Source: Eubacteriales bacterium
GTDB taxonomy: Bacteria > Bacillota > Clostridia > Peptostreptococcales > Anaerovoracaceae
DNA: 14,085 nt
Direction of reading: 5' to 3'
Assembly: GCA_028691625.1 (NCBI GenBank)
Contig: JAQUYZ010000007.1
Coordinates: 1 to 14,085 of the forward strand
A program made the translations under genes and the position numbers. The number at the start of each line of letters is the position of its first letter. Positions within the stretch are counted from its first letter, which is position 1. Shown here one piece after another: positions 1 through 7,586 of this stretch. The notes beneath the pieces are model-generated. The model was not told the origin of the DNA. It worked only from the letters and a program-made list of their open reading frames with translations, and did not search any database.

Positions 1-740
1 AACAGTACAAATGTCTGGATATGGCCATCGTATCCAACGTTGACGGAATCGTTACCTATGTTTGGAATGCGGAGAAAACGGGGCAGCTCATCAATAAAGG
101 AGTTGATAAGGGAATCCCGGTCGTTACTATTCGAACGGATTCAAAGGACAGCAGGCGTGCTGCTTTTGTCGCCGTAAATTCTTATAGCGCCGGAACGGAA
201 ATGGGGCGCATGCTCATTGCTGCAACAGGCGGCAAGGGCGAAGCCGTTGTTGTGGTGAGCAATGAAGGAACGGGTGGCACAGTCGTACAGAATCTCATGA
301 TCTCGGGAATCACAGATGCCTTGAAAAATACGCCGGGGCTGAAGATTGAAACCGTACAATACAATCATGCCAATTTTCTCAGTCTGGAGGATACCATACA
401 GGACATTCTGATCAACCAGCCTGATCTGGATGCGATCATCAGCACGAATGAAAAGGACACCACACTTGTGGCGCAAAGGCTGATCGATTTGAATAAGGTA
501 TATTACAGCATCATCGGGTATGGGGACACACCGGAAATCCTGCGCTATATCGACAACGGAGTGGTCTTTGGGACGGTTTCCGCAAATCATGAACAGATGG
601 GCTATGATGCGATCAAAGCCCTGGTGGACCTAAATGAGGGAGGAAGAACCTCCGCATATTTCACAGTAGATACGCAACTGATTACGAAGAATAATGTGGG
701 AGAATATCTGGAGACGGAAAAAGAAACGGGTGAGGAATAG
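1..740 (+). CDS. Sugar-type periplasmic substrate-binding protein, 5' end missing (likely sensory partner of the kinase)
   Basis: The reading frame is open from the left edge (first full codon at base 3), so the N-terminus, including any signal peptide, lies outside the window. The visible ~245 residues match the periplasmic-binding-protein type I fold of ribose/galactose binders (Peripla_BP_4). They show the 'NVDGIV' segment ending one beta strand, 'KGIPVVTI', a hinge-proximal 'NSYSAGTEMG', then 'DAIISTNEKDT' and 'GTVSANHEQMGYDAI'. The protein ends in an acidic tail (EKETGEE). Its stop codon is one base before the kinase start, so the two are probably translationally coupled. By analogy with the clostridial XylFII-LytS-YesN arrangement, I infer that it presents a bound sugar to the kinase rather than only feeding a transporter. 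The ligand cannot be named. A plain ABC-transporter binding protein is the alternative. Confidence 0.85.
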   Translation, partial: QYKCLDMAIVSNVDGIVTYVWNAEKTGQLINKGVDKGIPVVTIRTDSKDSRRAAFVAVNSYSAGTEMGRMLIAATGGKGEAVVVVSNEGTGGTVVQNLMISGITDALKNTPGLKIETVQYNHANFLSLEDTIQDILINQPDLDAIISTNEKDTTLVAQRLIDLNKVYYSIIGYGDTPEILRYIDNGVVFGTVSANHEQMGYDAIKALVDLNEGGRTSAYFTVDTQLITKNNVGEYLETEKETGEE

Positions 741-741
741 T

Positions 742-2250
742 ATGCATTTATGGCGCAGAAACAGCTTAAAAAAAAGACTGATTTTATACTTCATGGTTAT
801 TATTGTGATCATGAGCGCTTTGAATGTTTATCCATATTACAGCATTTCGGTGCTGATGAGCAGAATGAGCTCGACCTTTGAGCTCAATGTGGAACTCAAT
901 CAACTGAACAATACACTGGAGCAGCTGAACCATGCATATGAGAACTATCTGGAAACAAAGCATTCCAAAAACCTGGATGATTACTACCGTTATTCCAACG
1001 ACCTGGGGGAGCAGGCAAACGCGATCCGGATCGATAATTCCAGCGTGGAGAACATGCTGGTCATGAATGACATCAGAAATATGATTAAGAATTACCTCAA
1101 CGAAACGGATGCGGCGGTCTCGGCAAGGAGATCGCGCATGGTGGAGGCGTATTTGTTCCATTATGAAGAAAGCGTCAAAATCCGGCAATATATCGCAGAA
1201 TACATACAGAAGCTCAACAATACCATGTTTTTTCAGAACACCGACCGCTATACCTCGGTCAGAAAAAGCATACAGCTCGTTCAGACGCTGAATATCGGAG
1301 TGATCACTTCAATCTTTGCACTGACCATCGTGCTGATCCTATGGTTTACCTACCGGATCACCAAGCCGATTTTTGAACTCTCAAAGGCTGCAGACGAGAT
1401 TACCCATGGTAATTTCAACGTGCCGAAGGTGCTGGTGACCTCCAACGATGAAATCGGTATTATGGCGGAGGCCTTCAACCGGATGACAGCCAGCATCCGG
1501 GAGTATATCAATGAAATCAACGAGAAGGTGGTGCTTGAGAGAAGGCTGCAGGAAAAGGAAATGGAAAACCTGATCATCAAAGCCAATCTTCGGGAAGCAG
1601 AGCTTCATGCCCTGCAGTCACAGATCAACCCTCATTTCCTGTTCAACACGCTGAATGCGGGGGCCCAGCTGGCCATGATGGAGGGCGCGGACCGGGCCTG
1701 CTCCTTTATGGAAAATGCGGCGGAGCTGTTCCGGTATAATATGAGAAACCTCGACAAGGCAGTTACCGTCGGAGACGAGATCCGAAATGTCGAAAACTAT
1801 ATGCATCTGTTGAATGAACGGTTCGCGGACAAGATCGAATTTATCATGGAGAAGGAGGAGCATATCCTGGATCTGAAGATCCCCTGCATGATCCTCCAGC
1901 CGATTGTGGAAAATGCATTTATTCATGGAATCAGTGATGTGGAATATATGGGCAGAATCAGCCTCAGCGCAGGACATGTGGAGGGGTATGCAGTGATTTC
2001 CATCAAGGATAACGGAAAAGGAATGAGCGCGGATAAAGTGCGCGAAATCATGAACGGAGCCAAAGCGGAAGAACCGGATCCGGGAAACCGGCATGGGGGA
2101 CATACCAATGGGATTGGTTTGAACAATGTGCAAAGCAGGTTAAAGATATTTTATTCCAGAGAAGAGATTCTGAAGATATACAGCGAACCGGGGCAGGGCA
2201 CAGAGGTGGTGCTGTACATTCCAATGGAATCCGGACAGAGCGTATCATGA
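742..2250 (+). CDS. LytS/YesM-family sensor histidine kinase
   Basis: A 502-residue membrane kinase. The ATG at 742 was chosen because GGTGAGGA lies just upstream, overlapping the end of the previous gene; an in-frame ATG at 694 lies inside that gene and lacks this support. Layout: basic N-terminus, membrane segment ~13-36, extracytoplasmic region ~37-180 that looks entirely helical, second membrane segment ~182-203, HAMP ~203-256 (ITKPIFELSKAADEI...), coiled linker, His_kinase domain with H298 in NPHFLFN, and a HATPase domain with N391 (PIVENAFIHG), DNGKGM at 423-428 and NGIGL around 456-460. All residues expected for autophosphorylation and ATP binding are present. The sensor region lacks a recognisable ligand-binding fold, which fits docking of a separate binding protein. 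The response regulator starts 27 bases downstream, so the two form a cognate pair. Confidence 0.93.
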   Translation: MHLWRRNSLKKRLILYFMVIIVIMSALNVYPYYSISVLMSRMSSTFELNVELNQLNNTLEQLNHAYENYLETKHSKNLDDYYRYSNDLGEQANAIRIDNSSVENMLVMNDIRNMIKNYLNETDAAVSARRSRMVEAYLFHYEESVKIRQYIAEYIQKLNNTMFFQNTDRYTSVRKSIQLVQTLNIGVITSIFALTIVLILWFTYRITKPIFELSKAADEITHGNFNVPKVLVTSNDEIGIMAEAFNRMTASIREYINEINEKVVLERRLQEKEMENLIIKANLREAELHALQSQINPHFLFNTLNAGAQLAMMEGADRACSFMENAAELFRYNMRNLDKAVTVGDEIRNVENYMHLLNERFADKIEFIMEKEEHILDLKIPCMILQPIVENAFIHGISDVEYMGRISLSAGHVEGYAVISIKDNGKGMSADKVREIMNGAKAEEPDPGNRHGGHTNGIGLNNVQSRLKIFYSREEILKIYSEPGQGTEVVLYIPMESGQSVS

Positions 2251-2277
2251 AGCACAGTAATTTTGGAGGAGATCGCT

Positions 2278-3897
2278 ATGTTTAAAATGATGATTGTCGA
2301 TGATGAAAAAGTGGCCATTGATTCCCTCACATTTATTATTAAAAAAAGCTTCACAAATGTGGAGGATATCACGACTGCAAGATCGGGCAGGGAGGCAATC
2401 GAAAAGATGGCGGAATCCGTTCCCGATATTCTCTTTATGGATATCCATATGCCCGGCATCAATGGGATCGAGGCCATCCGGGAAATCAGAAAGCGGCACA
2501 GGGAGATCGTGATTATCGTGCTGACGGCCTTTGATCAGTTTGAATTCGCAAAAGAAGCAGTGAAGCTCGATGTAATGGAATATCTGCTGAAGCCGGTAAA
2601 CCGGGCGAAGGTGGTAGAACTGATCAATAAGGCTATGATGCTGATCCGCGAGGAAAGAGAAAAGAAGCAGCTTGAGCTTGCGATGAAAGAAAAGCTGGAA
2701 TATGCAGGACCGATCATGGAGAACGGCTTTGTCTATTCGCTGCTTTTATTCGATGACAACAGCAAAGACATTTTTGATTATAAACGTCTTTTTGATATCA
2801 AGGAAGATGGCGGTTATATCATCACGGTAGAACTTGTGAATGAGCGAACGTCCGGCAGCTCCGACAACAAGATCGGTTACAGCATACAAAGTCAGCAATT
2901 TTATCCTTACTTTACCGATACGGTGAAAGCCCTGTGTAAATGCATTATCGGGCCGGTCATGCTCAACCGGATCGTGGTCGTCGTTCCGGCCAATCCAAAA
3001 ACGGGTGAGTTTGCCTGCCGTCTTGAGGCGGTTTCCCTTGCGGAAAACATGCTGCAGCGGCTTTCGGAAAAACTTTGCTGCGGCCTCCGGATCGGAATCG
3101 GAAAGATCTACAGAAGATTTGACATGCTTGCTGCATCTTACGAAGAGTCCCTCAAAGCGCTTCGCTACCTGCAGGGCACAGGCATCATGCATTTTATGGA
3201 TATTACGGCCCAAACCGCCGAAGTGGGGGCAGAATACCCCGAATACAAGGAAAAGCTGTTGCTGCAGAAGGTGTCTGCCGGAGATATAACGGAAAGCATC
3301 AACGCGTTCAGCAGCATTTTTGACTGGCTGGTTCAGGAGTATGAGGAGCAGCCCCTGAAAATTAAAAATAAGCTTTTGGAAATTGTGTTTCTTGTCAATC
3401 AAATGTCCTGGGAATACGAACCCGGAGGAGGTACGGCGGGAGTTGACTTCCTGGAGGAAGTGCTTCCCATCAGCGATCTGGGGGAGCTTCGTCTCTGGTG
3501 CAGAAAACGAGTGGAGCATGTGATCAATCAGATCAATTCCTATCGGGACTACAAGGTCGGCGGGCTGACCAGGCGCGCCAAAGAGTACATTAAAACAAAC
3601 TACTCAAAATCCATCACCCTTGAGGATGTTGCAAGAGAGATCAACGTGAGTCCCCAATATTTGAGTAAGCTTTTTAAAGAGGAGACAGGGGAAAACTTCA
3701 TCGACTATCTGACAGGAATCCGGATCCGGATCGCGAAAAGCCTGCTGGAAGCGGATGAATTGAGCGTCAAGGAGATCTGTTACAGCATCGGCTACAGCGA
3801 TCCCAATTATTTCAGCAGGACGTTCAAAAAGATTGTAGGGTCGACGCCTACGGAATACAAGGATGAATTCTTAAACCGGATATCCCAAAGAGAGTAA
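2278..3897 (+). CDS. YesN-type response regulator, AraC DNA-binding domain
   Basis: A 539-residue cytoplasmic regulator. The start is ATG 2278, seven bases after GGAGGA (2265-2270); a TTG at 2263 is in frame but would overlap that ribosome site. The receiver domain (residues ~1-120) has the acidic pair D8/D9, phospho-acceptor D55 (LFMDIHMPG), T83 and K105 (YLLKPV), so it should be phosphorylatable. A ~300-residue linker follows, as usual in YesN proteins. The C-terminal AraC double helix-turn-helix spans ~431-535, with 'SITLEDVAREINVSPQYLSKLFKEE' in pieces and 'EICYSIGYSDPNYFSRTFKK' as the second unit. It is expected to activate sugar uptake genes when the upstream kinase signals. The next gene starts 13 bases later, so its own operon, the xylF-like gene included, is a plausible target. 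The regulon cannot be seen here. Confidence 0.93.
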   Translation: MFKMMIVDDEKVAIDSLTFIIKKSFTNVEDITTARSGREAIEKMAESVPDILFMDIHMPGINGIEAIREIRKRHREIVIIVLTAFDQFEFAKEAVKLDVMEYLLKPVNRAKVVELINKAMMLIREEREKKQLELAMKEKLEYAGPIMENGFVYSLLLFDDNSKDIFDYKRLFDIKEDGGYIITVELVNERTSGSSDNKIGYSIQSQQFYPYFTDTVKALCKCIIGPVMLNRIVVVVPANPKTGEFACRLEAVSLAENMLQRLSEKLCCGLRIGIGKIYRRFDMLAASYEESLKALRYLQGTGIMHFMDITAQTAEVGAEYPEYKEKLLLQKVSAGDITESINAFSSIFDWLVQEYEEQPLKIKNKLLEIVFLVNQMSWEYEPGGGTAGVDFLEEVLPISDLGELRLWCRKRVEHVINQINSYRDYKVGGLTRRAKEYIKTNYSKSITLEDVAREINVSPQYLSKLFKEETGENFIDYLTGIRIRIAKSLLEADELSVKEICYSIGYSDPNYFSRTFKKIVGSTPTEYKDEFLNRISQRE

Positions 3898-3910
3898 GGA
3901 GGGAACGGAA

Positions 3911-4984
3911 ATGTGCGAAAAAAACAGGCTGCTGAAACTCATAACGGCATTGATCCTCTCCGTCAGCCTGCTGGCGGGCTGCGGGGAATCCCGCCCGGAA
4001 AGCGCGGAACCCAGCCAGCCGGAAACGGATAAGATCGTAATCGGGTTTGCGATGGATACCCTGGTACATGAGCGCTGGCTCCGGGACCGGGACATTTTTG
4101 TGGCAACTGCCAGGGAAATGGGGGCCGAGGTGATTTTACAGATCGCCTACAGTGACAGCAGAGAGCAGGAACGGCAGGTCCAGTACCTTCTTGATCAGGG
4201 AATCGACGTGCTTGTGCTGATACCCCATGATGCGGTTTCTGCGGCAGCAATGGTAAAAAAGGCCAAGGATCGGGGCATCAAGGTGATTTCTTATGACCGG
4301 CTGGTCAAAAATGCGAATGTGGATCTCTATATTTCCTTTGACAATGTCAAGGTCGGCGAACTGATGGGACAGGCGGCCGTCAGCCAGACCCCGGAAGGGA
4401 ATTATCTCCTGCTGAACGGCTCGGAAGGGGACAACAACTCCGCCATGTTCCGGGACGGGTATATGAGTGTGCTGGGGGAGGGAATCAAGAGCGGTTCCAT
4501 CCAGCTCCTGGGAGAAACCTGGGTGGTGGACTGGCTTTATGAAAATGCTCTGGCAGATATGCAGAAGGCCGTTGATTCCGGTACAGAAATAGATGCGGTC
4601 ATAGCCGGAAACGATACCCTCGCAAGTGCTGCGATCCATGTGCTGGCGGAAAAACGTCTCGCCGGAGCGGTAACCGTGGTAGGACATGATGCAGATCTGG
4701 ACGGTTGTCAGCGCGTGGTCGAAGGCACGCAATATGCGACGATTTACAAACCGATTGATATCGAAGCGACAAAGGGAGCCGAATTTGCAGTGACACTGGC
4801 AAAGGGCGGTCTGGTGCAAGCAAATGACACCATTTACGACGGAAGATATGAAGTGCCGTTTTACAAGATTGATCCGATTCTTGTTACAAAAGAAAATATG
4901 GCAGACACCATCATAAAGGATCAGTTCCACCGTATGGAGGACGTCTATATGAATATCCCGAAGGACGAATGGCCCGTTCAATAG
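3911..4984 (+). CDS. xylF: XylF-like D-xylose-binding lipoprotein
   Basis: A 357-residue secreted lipoprotein. The start follows TAAGGAGGG (3895-3903), which includes the stop codon of the regulator, at 7-base spacing. The signal peptide ends in LLAGC with lipidated Cys24. The mature part resembles E. coli XylF throughout: HERWLRDRDIF (53-63), SYDRL around 128-131, YISFDN 140-145, DNN 174-176, two tryptophans W204/W208 followed by ENA, AGNDTLA 232-238, GHDADL 258-263 and TIYKP 277-281. These match the sugar-contacting positions known in the family (Arg in ERW, Asp-Arg, Asn, Trp, Asp, Lys), so D-xylose or a close pentose is the likely ligand. No xylG or xylH follows; the next gene is convergent 11 bases on. 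The transporter proteins must be encoded upstream of the window or elsewhere, or this copy serves sensing. Confidence 0.88.
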   Translation: MCEKNRLLKLITALILSVSLLAGCGESRPESAEPSQPETDKIVIGFAMDTLVHERWLRDRDIFVATAREMGAEVILQIAYSDSREQERQVQYLLDQGIDVLVLIPHDAVSAAAMVKKAKDRGIKVISYDRLVKNANVDLYISFDNVKVGELMGQAAVSQTPEGNYLLLNGSEGDNNSAMFRDGYMSVLGEGIKSGSIQLLGETWVVDWLYENALADMQKAVDSGTEIDAVIAGNDTLASAAIHVLAEKRLAGAVTVVGHDADLDGCQRVVEGTQYATIYKPIDIEATKGAEFAVTLAKGGLVQANDTIYDGRYEVPFYKIDPILVTKENMADTIIKDQFHRMEDVYMNIPKDEWPVQ

Positions 4985-4995
4985 AAGCCTTTGTT

Positions 4996-6021
4996 TTATC
5001 CGATCAACTCTGCAAAAGAGGAGACTGCGTAATCGATGTCTTCCTTTGATACATCATTGGAGGTCACAAAGCGAAATTCTCCCAGTTCACATCCATTGAT
5101 TTTAATCCCTTTTTCAAGCATTTTATCCGGAAGACTGTCAATAAGCTCATCCGGCTTGTCCAGTCTGAAAAACACCATATTGATTTGAACAGAATTTGGG
5201 TCGACCGTCACTCCATCCAACTCGCTCAGCCTTTTCGCCATGTATGTGGCGTTGTCGTGGTCCTCTTTCAGTCTCCTGGGCATTTCCTTCAAAGAGATAA
5301 TTGCTGCAGCAGCAAGAATTCCGCATTGCCTCATGCCCCCGCCCAGCATTTTACGATACTTTCTGGCTTTGGTGATCGTCTCTGCGCCACCGGCCAGCAC
5401 AGACCCTACCGGCGCGCAGAGTCCTTTGGATAAACAGCAGGATACGGTGTCACAGTTCTTCGTGATTTCCTTCACATCCACATCAAGCGCCGCAGCCGCA
5501 TTGAATACCCGTGCTCCGTCCAGATGAACAGCGATCCCGTTCTTCTTTGCTAGAGCATAAACTTCTTCCATCACTTCTACAGGAACAACAAGGCCGTTTG
5601 CCAGGGCATTTTCCATGCAGATAAGAACGGTTTTCGGTTCATGGATATCATCGGGCCGGATGGCTTTCTCAATGCGCTTCGCATCATAGATGCCGTTTGG
5701 AAAGGAAAGCTGCCTGAGATTTGCCCCCGACAGGACCGCTGCCGCACCTACCTCGTGGGCAAAGATATGACAGTCGGCACTGACGATCACCTCGTCACCG
5801 CGGCCGGTTTGGCTCATCAATGCAAGCTGGTTGCCCATTGTTCCGGACGGGACAAACAGAGCGGCTTCTTTTCCGAGGGTCTCGGCAGCCAGTGCCTCCA
5901 GGGCATTAACGGTCGGGTCGTCCTGATAAACGTCATCTCCAACCTCCGCCGTGTACATCGCATCACGCATGGCCTGGGTCGGCTGTGTGACGGTATCGCT
6001 TCTCAAATCAATATATCGCAT
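4996..6021 (-). CDS. ltaE: Low-specificity L-threonine aldolase
   Basis: A 341-residue PLP enzyme, full length for the family, that cleaves L-threonine or allo-threonine to glycine and acetaldehyde in the cytoplasm. Visible hallmarks: N-terminal IDLRSDTVTQPT, GDDVYQDDPTVN (28-39), PSGTMGNQ (58-65), H85 (the ring-stacking histidine), HLDGAR at 166-171 whose aspartate contacts the PLP nitrogen, and Schiff-base Lys199 in CLSKGLCAPVGS. The GGGMRQCG segment is also present. The start is set by AGGAAGG (minus strand, 6037-6031) ahead of ATG 6021. It is monocistronic as far as can be seen, divergent from comFB and convergent with the xylose cassette. A sigma-A-type promoter lies 55-85 bases upstream of the start. 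Nothing suggests damage. Substrate stereopreference cannot be read from sequence. Confidence 0.95.
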   Translation of the reverse strand: MRYIDLRSDTVTQPTQAMRDAMYTAEVGDDVYQDDPTVNALEALAAETLGKEAALFVPSGTMGNQLALMSQTGRGDEVIVSADCHIFAHEVGAAAVLSGANLRQLSFPNGIYDAKRIEKAIRPDDIHEPKTVLICMENALANGLVVPVEVMEEVYALAKKNGIAVHLDGARVFNAAAALDVDVKEITKNCDTVSCCLSKGLCAPVGSVLAGGAETITKARKYRKMLGGGMRQCGILAAAAIISLKEMPRRLKEDHDNATYMAKRLSELDGVTVDPNSVQINMVFFRLDKPDELIDSLPDKMLEKGIKINGCELGEFRFVTSNDVSKEDIDYAVSSFAELIG

Positions 6022-6039
6022 TTTTGAGTTCCTTCCTTT

Positions 6040-6061
6040 CTGCTTCCGGTCTGCTTCCGGT
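6040..6061. repeat. Tandem 11-base duplication in the ltaE leader
   Basis: CTGCTTCCGGT occurs twice with no spacer (6040-6050 and 6051-6061), just upstream of the ltaE ribosome binding site. It lies inside the predicted transcribed leader. It may be a recent slippage duplication or a repeated regulatory element. Confidence 0.8.
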
Positions 6062-6075
6062 TATTCCATGCATCT

Positions 6076-6104
6076 ATTATAATCACTTTCCATGCCGAAA
6101 TCAA
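6076..6104 (-). promoter_or_regulatory. Sigma-A-type promoter for ltaE
   Basis: On the minus strand, TTGATT (6104-6099) and a perfect TATAAT (6081-6076) are separated by 17 bases. Transcription would start near 6069, giving a leader of about 48 bases before the ltaE ATG. Confidence 0.75.
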
Positions 6105-6129
6105 TGTGCACAGATTAAGCAGGTATTGA

Positions 6130-6158
6130 TTGTATTTATTTCAATAATAGAATATAAT
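6130..6158 (+). promoter_or_regulatory. Candidate promoter for comFB
   Basis: TTGTAT (6130-6135), a 17-base spacer and a perfect TATAAT (6153-6158) lie in an AT-rich stretch 100 bases before comFB. A second possible -35, TTGACG at 6181, lacks a good -10 at normal spacing. Assignment to this position is by eye only. Confidence 0.45.
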
Positions 6159-6199
6159 CGAAGTGAAGATCATCCATAATTTGACGACTCATCGATTAT
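6154..6199. repeat. Long-spaced inverted repeat in the comFB upstream region
   Basis: ATAATCGA (6154-6161) is exactly complementary to TCGATTAT (6192-6199), with 30 bases between. A further pair CATAAT/ATTATG (6175-6180, 6195-6200) overlaps it. The left arm covers the -10 box of the candidate comFB promoter, so this could be an operator or a leader hairpin. AT-rich DNA makes chance repeats common. Confidence 0.5.
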
Positions 6200-6260
6200 G
6201 CTGAATAGATATTAAATTATAACGCAGAAAAAATCAGAGGATTAGATAGGTGGTGAAATA

Positions 6261-6638
6261 ATGGCAGAAGAAATAAAAAGAGAAGACAGCAGCAATACTG
6301 CTTCTATCAAGCTGACGCCTCATCAGCAAAGAGTACAGGATGCACTGGCAGACAGGCATATCAATGTGTTTAATGTCGTGGAGATTATTGCACATGAAAA
6401 GGTTGCGGATATTATGGTTCGAATGGAAATGTGCACCTGTTCAAAATGCGCCTGCGATGTTTTGGCGATTGCCCTGAATTCATTGCCGACGAAATATGTT
6501 ACCTCCGATGCGGGTAAGCAATACATACAGTTAAACTCCTATAAAAGGCAGTTTGAGACAGATGTTGAAATCGCACTGATGAAAGCGTGCCTTACCGTAA
6601 AGGAGTCCCCTAACCACAAGGAAGAAGACATCAAATAA
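6261..6638 (+). CDS. comFB: ComFB-family protein
   Basis: A 125-residue cytoplasmic protein with the ComFB domain (late competence development family). The family signature is clear: NVVEIIAHEKVADIM (38-52), the cysteine cluster C58-x-C60-x2-C63-x-C65 directly followed by DVLAIALNSLPTKYV, then a C-terminal helix. The cysteines probably bind zinc, as reported for the Bacillus subtilis homologue. Cyanobacterial members of this family have been reported as cyclic-dinucleotide receptors, so a signalling role is possible; this is inference. The start follows AGGTGGTG (6248-6255). Unlike B. subtilis comFB, the gene is not near comFA or comFC; it stands alone, divergent from ltaE. The N-terminal ~20 and C-terminal ~10 residues are polar and probably disordered. 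Confidence 0.85.
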   Translation: MAEEIKREDSSNTASIKLTPHQQRVQDALADRHINVFNVVEIIAHEKVADIMVRMEMCTCSKCACDVLAIALNSLPTKYVTSDAGKQYIQLNSYKRQFETDVEIALMKACLTVKESPNHKEEDIK

Positions 6639-6662
6639 AGCTGCCTTCTATTTCAGAGCAGC
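6633..6662 (-). terminator. Weak intrinsic terminator of the GNAT/AEC operon
   Basis: Read on the minus strand, GCTGC (6662-6658) pairs with GCAGC (6644-6640) and is followed by TTTATTT (6639-6633). The stem is only five pairs, six with a G-U. It overlaps the last codons of the transporter gene and the stop region of the convergent comFB gene. Confidence 0.35.
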
Positions 6663-7585
6663 ATCAGTATGAAATAGCCTGCGAAGGAGACAAGGGTATA
6701 GTAAATCACCGCCTGGCTTAAAAAATGCCGCTCGGACTCATCGTCCTTTACAAAAATCGGCATAAGATAAGAAGGGGGCAAAATGAGGTAAGCATAGAAA
6801 GCGATATTGAAAAGCGGATCCACCTCACCGATCAGCTGCCGAATCAGAAGGACGACTAAGGTTCCGATCACCAGAACCGCTGCCAATCGGAAGATAATGT
6901 GAAGCGCAATTTTTCGGGCATTCTCTTTTTCGATTACCAAAGAATATCCGACGACCATCAAGATCAGGGGAACGCCGATTCCGGAGATCGTCGTCATTGC
7001 ACTGATTGCAGCTCTGAACCAGAAATAATCCTGCAGCAGATCAAAGAGCCCGGTCAGATTGACGAATAAACCGCCGAAGATTCCAAGGATCACCGGATTC
7101 CGAATAAATCTGCTCAAGGTTTCGAGCAGATCAAACCTTCCGCTGTTTTGAAACTGTACATAGGGAATCATAACAAACCAGGCAAAGAATTCATGTCCAA
7201 GGCCGATGAGCATGATTAACGGCAGATTTTCCGTACCAAAAAGTGCGGCAAACAGGCCGATGCCGACCATTCCGAATTCAAACCCTGCCATGAACCACGG
7301 CGTAAAGATGGAGCCAAAGATTCCGGGTATCCGGCGCCTTAAAAGAAATCCCAGGGTATGCAGGGCTGCGCACAGGAAAAAAACGAGAGCAACAATAAGC
7401 AGATACTTCGCTTCAAGCGCGGTTTCCGCAAATGACAAAAATAAAATACAGGGCAGCCCAACTTGAACGATGATGCTTTTCAGCTCATTCACGGCACTGC
7501 CTGATATGATTTTTCTCCTTCGTAGAATCCATCCGATGGAAAGAATGATGAGTACAGGGAGCAGCTTTTCTAATAAAACAGACAT
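6653..7585 (-). CDS. AEC (auxin efflux carrier)-family transporter
   Basis: A 310-residue integral membrane protein with about ten hydrophobic segments, typical of the AEC family, whose bacterial members move organic acids or related anions. Family-like features are the N-terminal LEKLLPVLIILSIGWILRR, the ELKSIIVQVGLPCILF segment (the unwound-helix region of the first half), and SGIGVPLILMVVGYSL in the second half. A charged cytoplasmic loop (KDDESERHF) precedes the last helix. The start is ATG 7585 with AAGGAGAG upstream, located within the end of the GNAT gene; only one base separates the two genes. Coupling to an acetyltransferase suggests the substrate is related to its acetylated product or precursor, but that is inference. 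The substrate is unknown. Confidence 0.88.
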   Translation of the reverse strand: MSVLLEKLLPVLIILSIGWILRRRKIISGSAVNELKSIIVQVGLPCILFLSFAETALEAKYLLIVALVFFLCAALHTLGFLLRRRIPGIFGSIFTPWFMAGFEFGMVGIGLFAALFGTENLPLIMLIGLGHEFFAWFVMIPYVQFQNSGRFDLLETLSRFIRNPVILGIFGGLFVNLTGLFDLLQDYFWFRAAISAMTTISGIGVPLILMVVGYSLVIEKENARKIALHIIFRLAAVLVIGTLVVLLIRQLIGEVDPLFNIAFYAYLILPPSYLMPIFVKDDESERHFLSQAVIYYTLVSFAGYFILMLL

Positions 7586-7586
7586 T

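Noticed and set aside
694..741. Upstream ATG giving the kinase 16 extra residues
   Set aside because: It lies inside the preceding gene, adds a highly basic peptide and lacks a ribosome site, whereas ATG 742 has GGTGAGGA upstream.
2746..3519. A 257-codon minus-strand open frame opposite the response regulator
   Set aside because: It covers the linker of a complete YesN-type gene and has no features of its own.
4136..4981. A 281-codon minus-strand open frame opposite the XylF-like gene
   Set aside because: The plus-strand gene has full homology and a lipoprotein signal; the antisense protein shows no recognisable domain.
4985..5050. Transcription terminator between the xylF-like gene and ltaE
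   Set aside because: The gap is 11 bases and only a mismatched hairpin near 5013-5046 was found, with no T-run; nothing supportable.
6648..6677. CTATTTCA/TGAAATAG eight-base stem at the comFB/AEC convergence as a bidirectional terminator
   Set aside because: The 14-base loop, low GC and lack of a T-run in either direction make it a poor terminator; the GCTGC/GCAGC stem followed by TTTATTT is a better, though weak, candidate.
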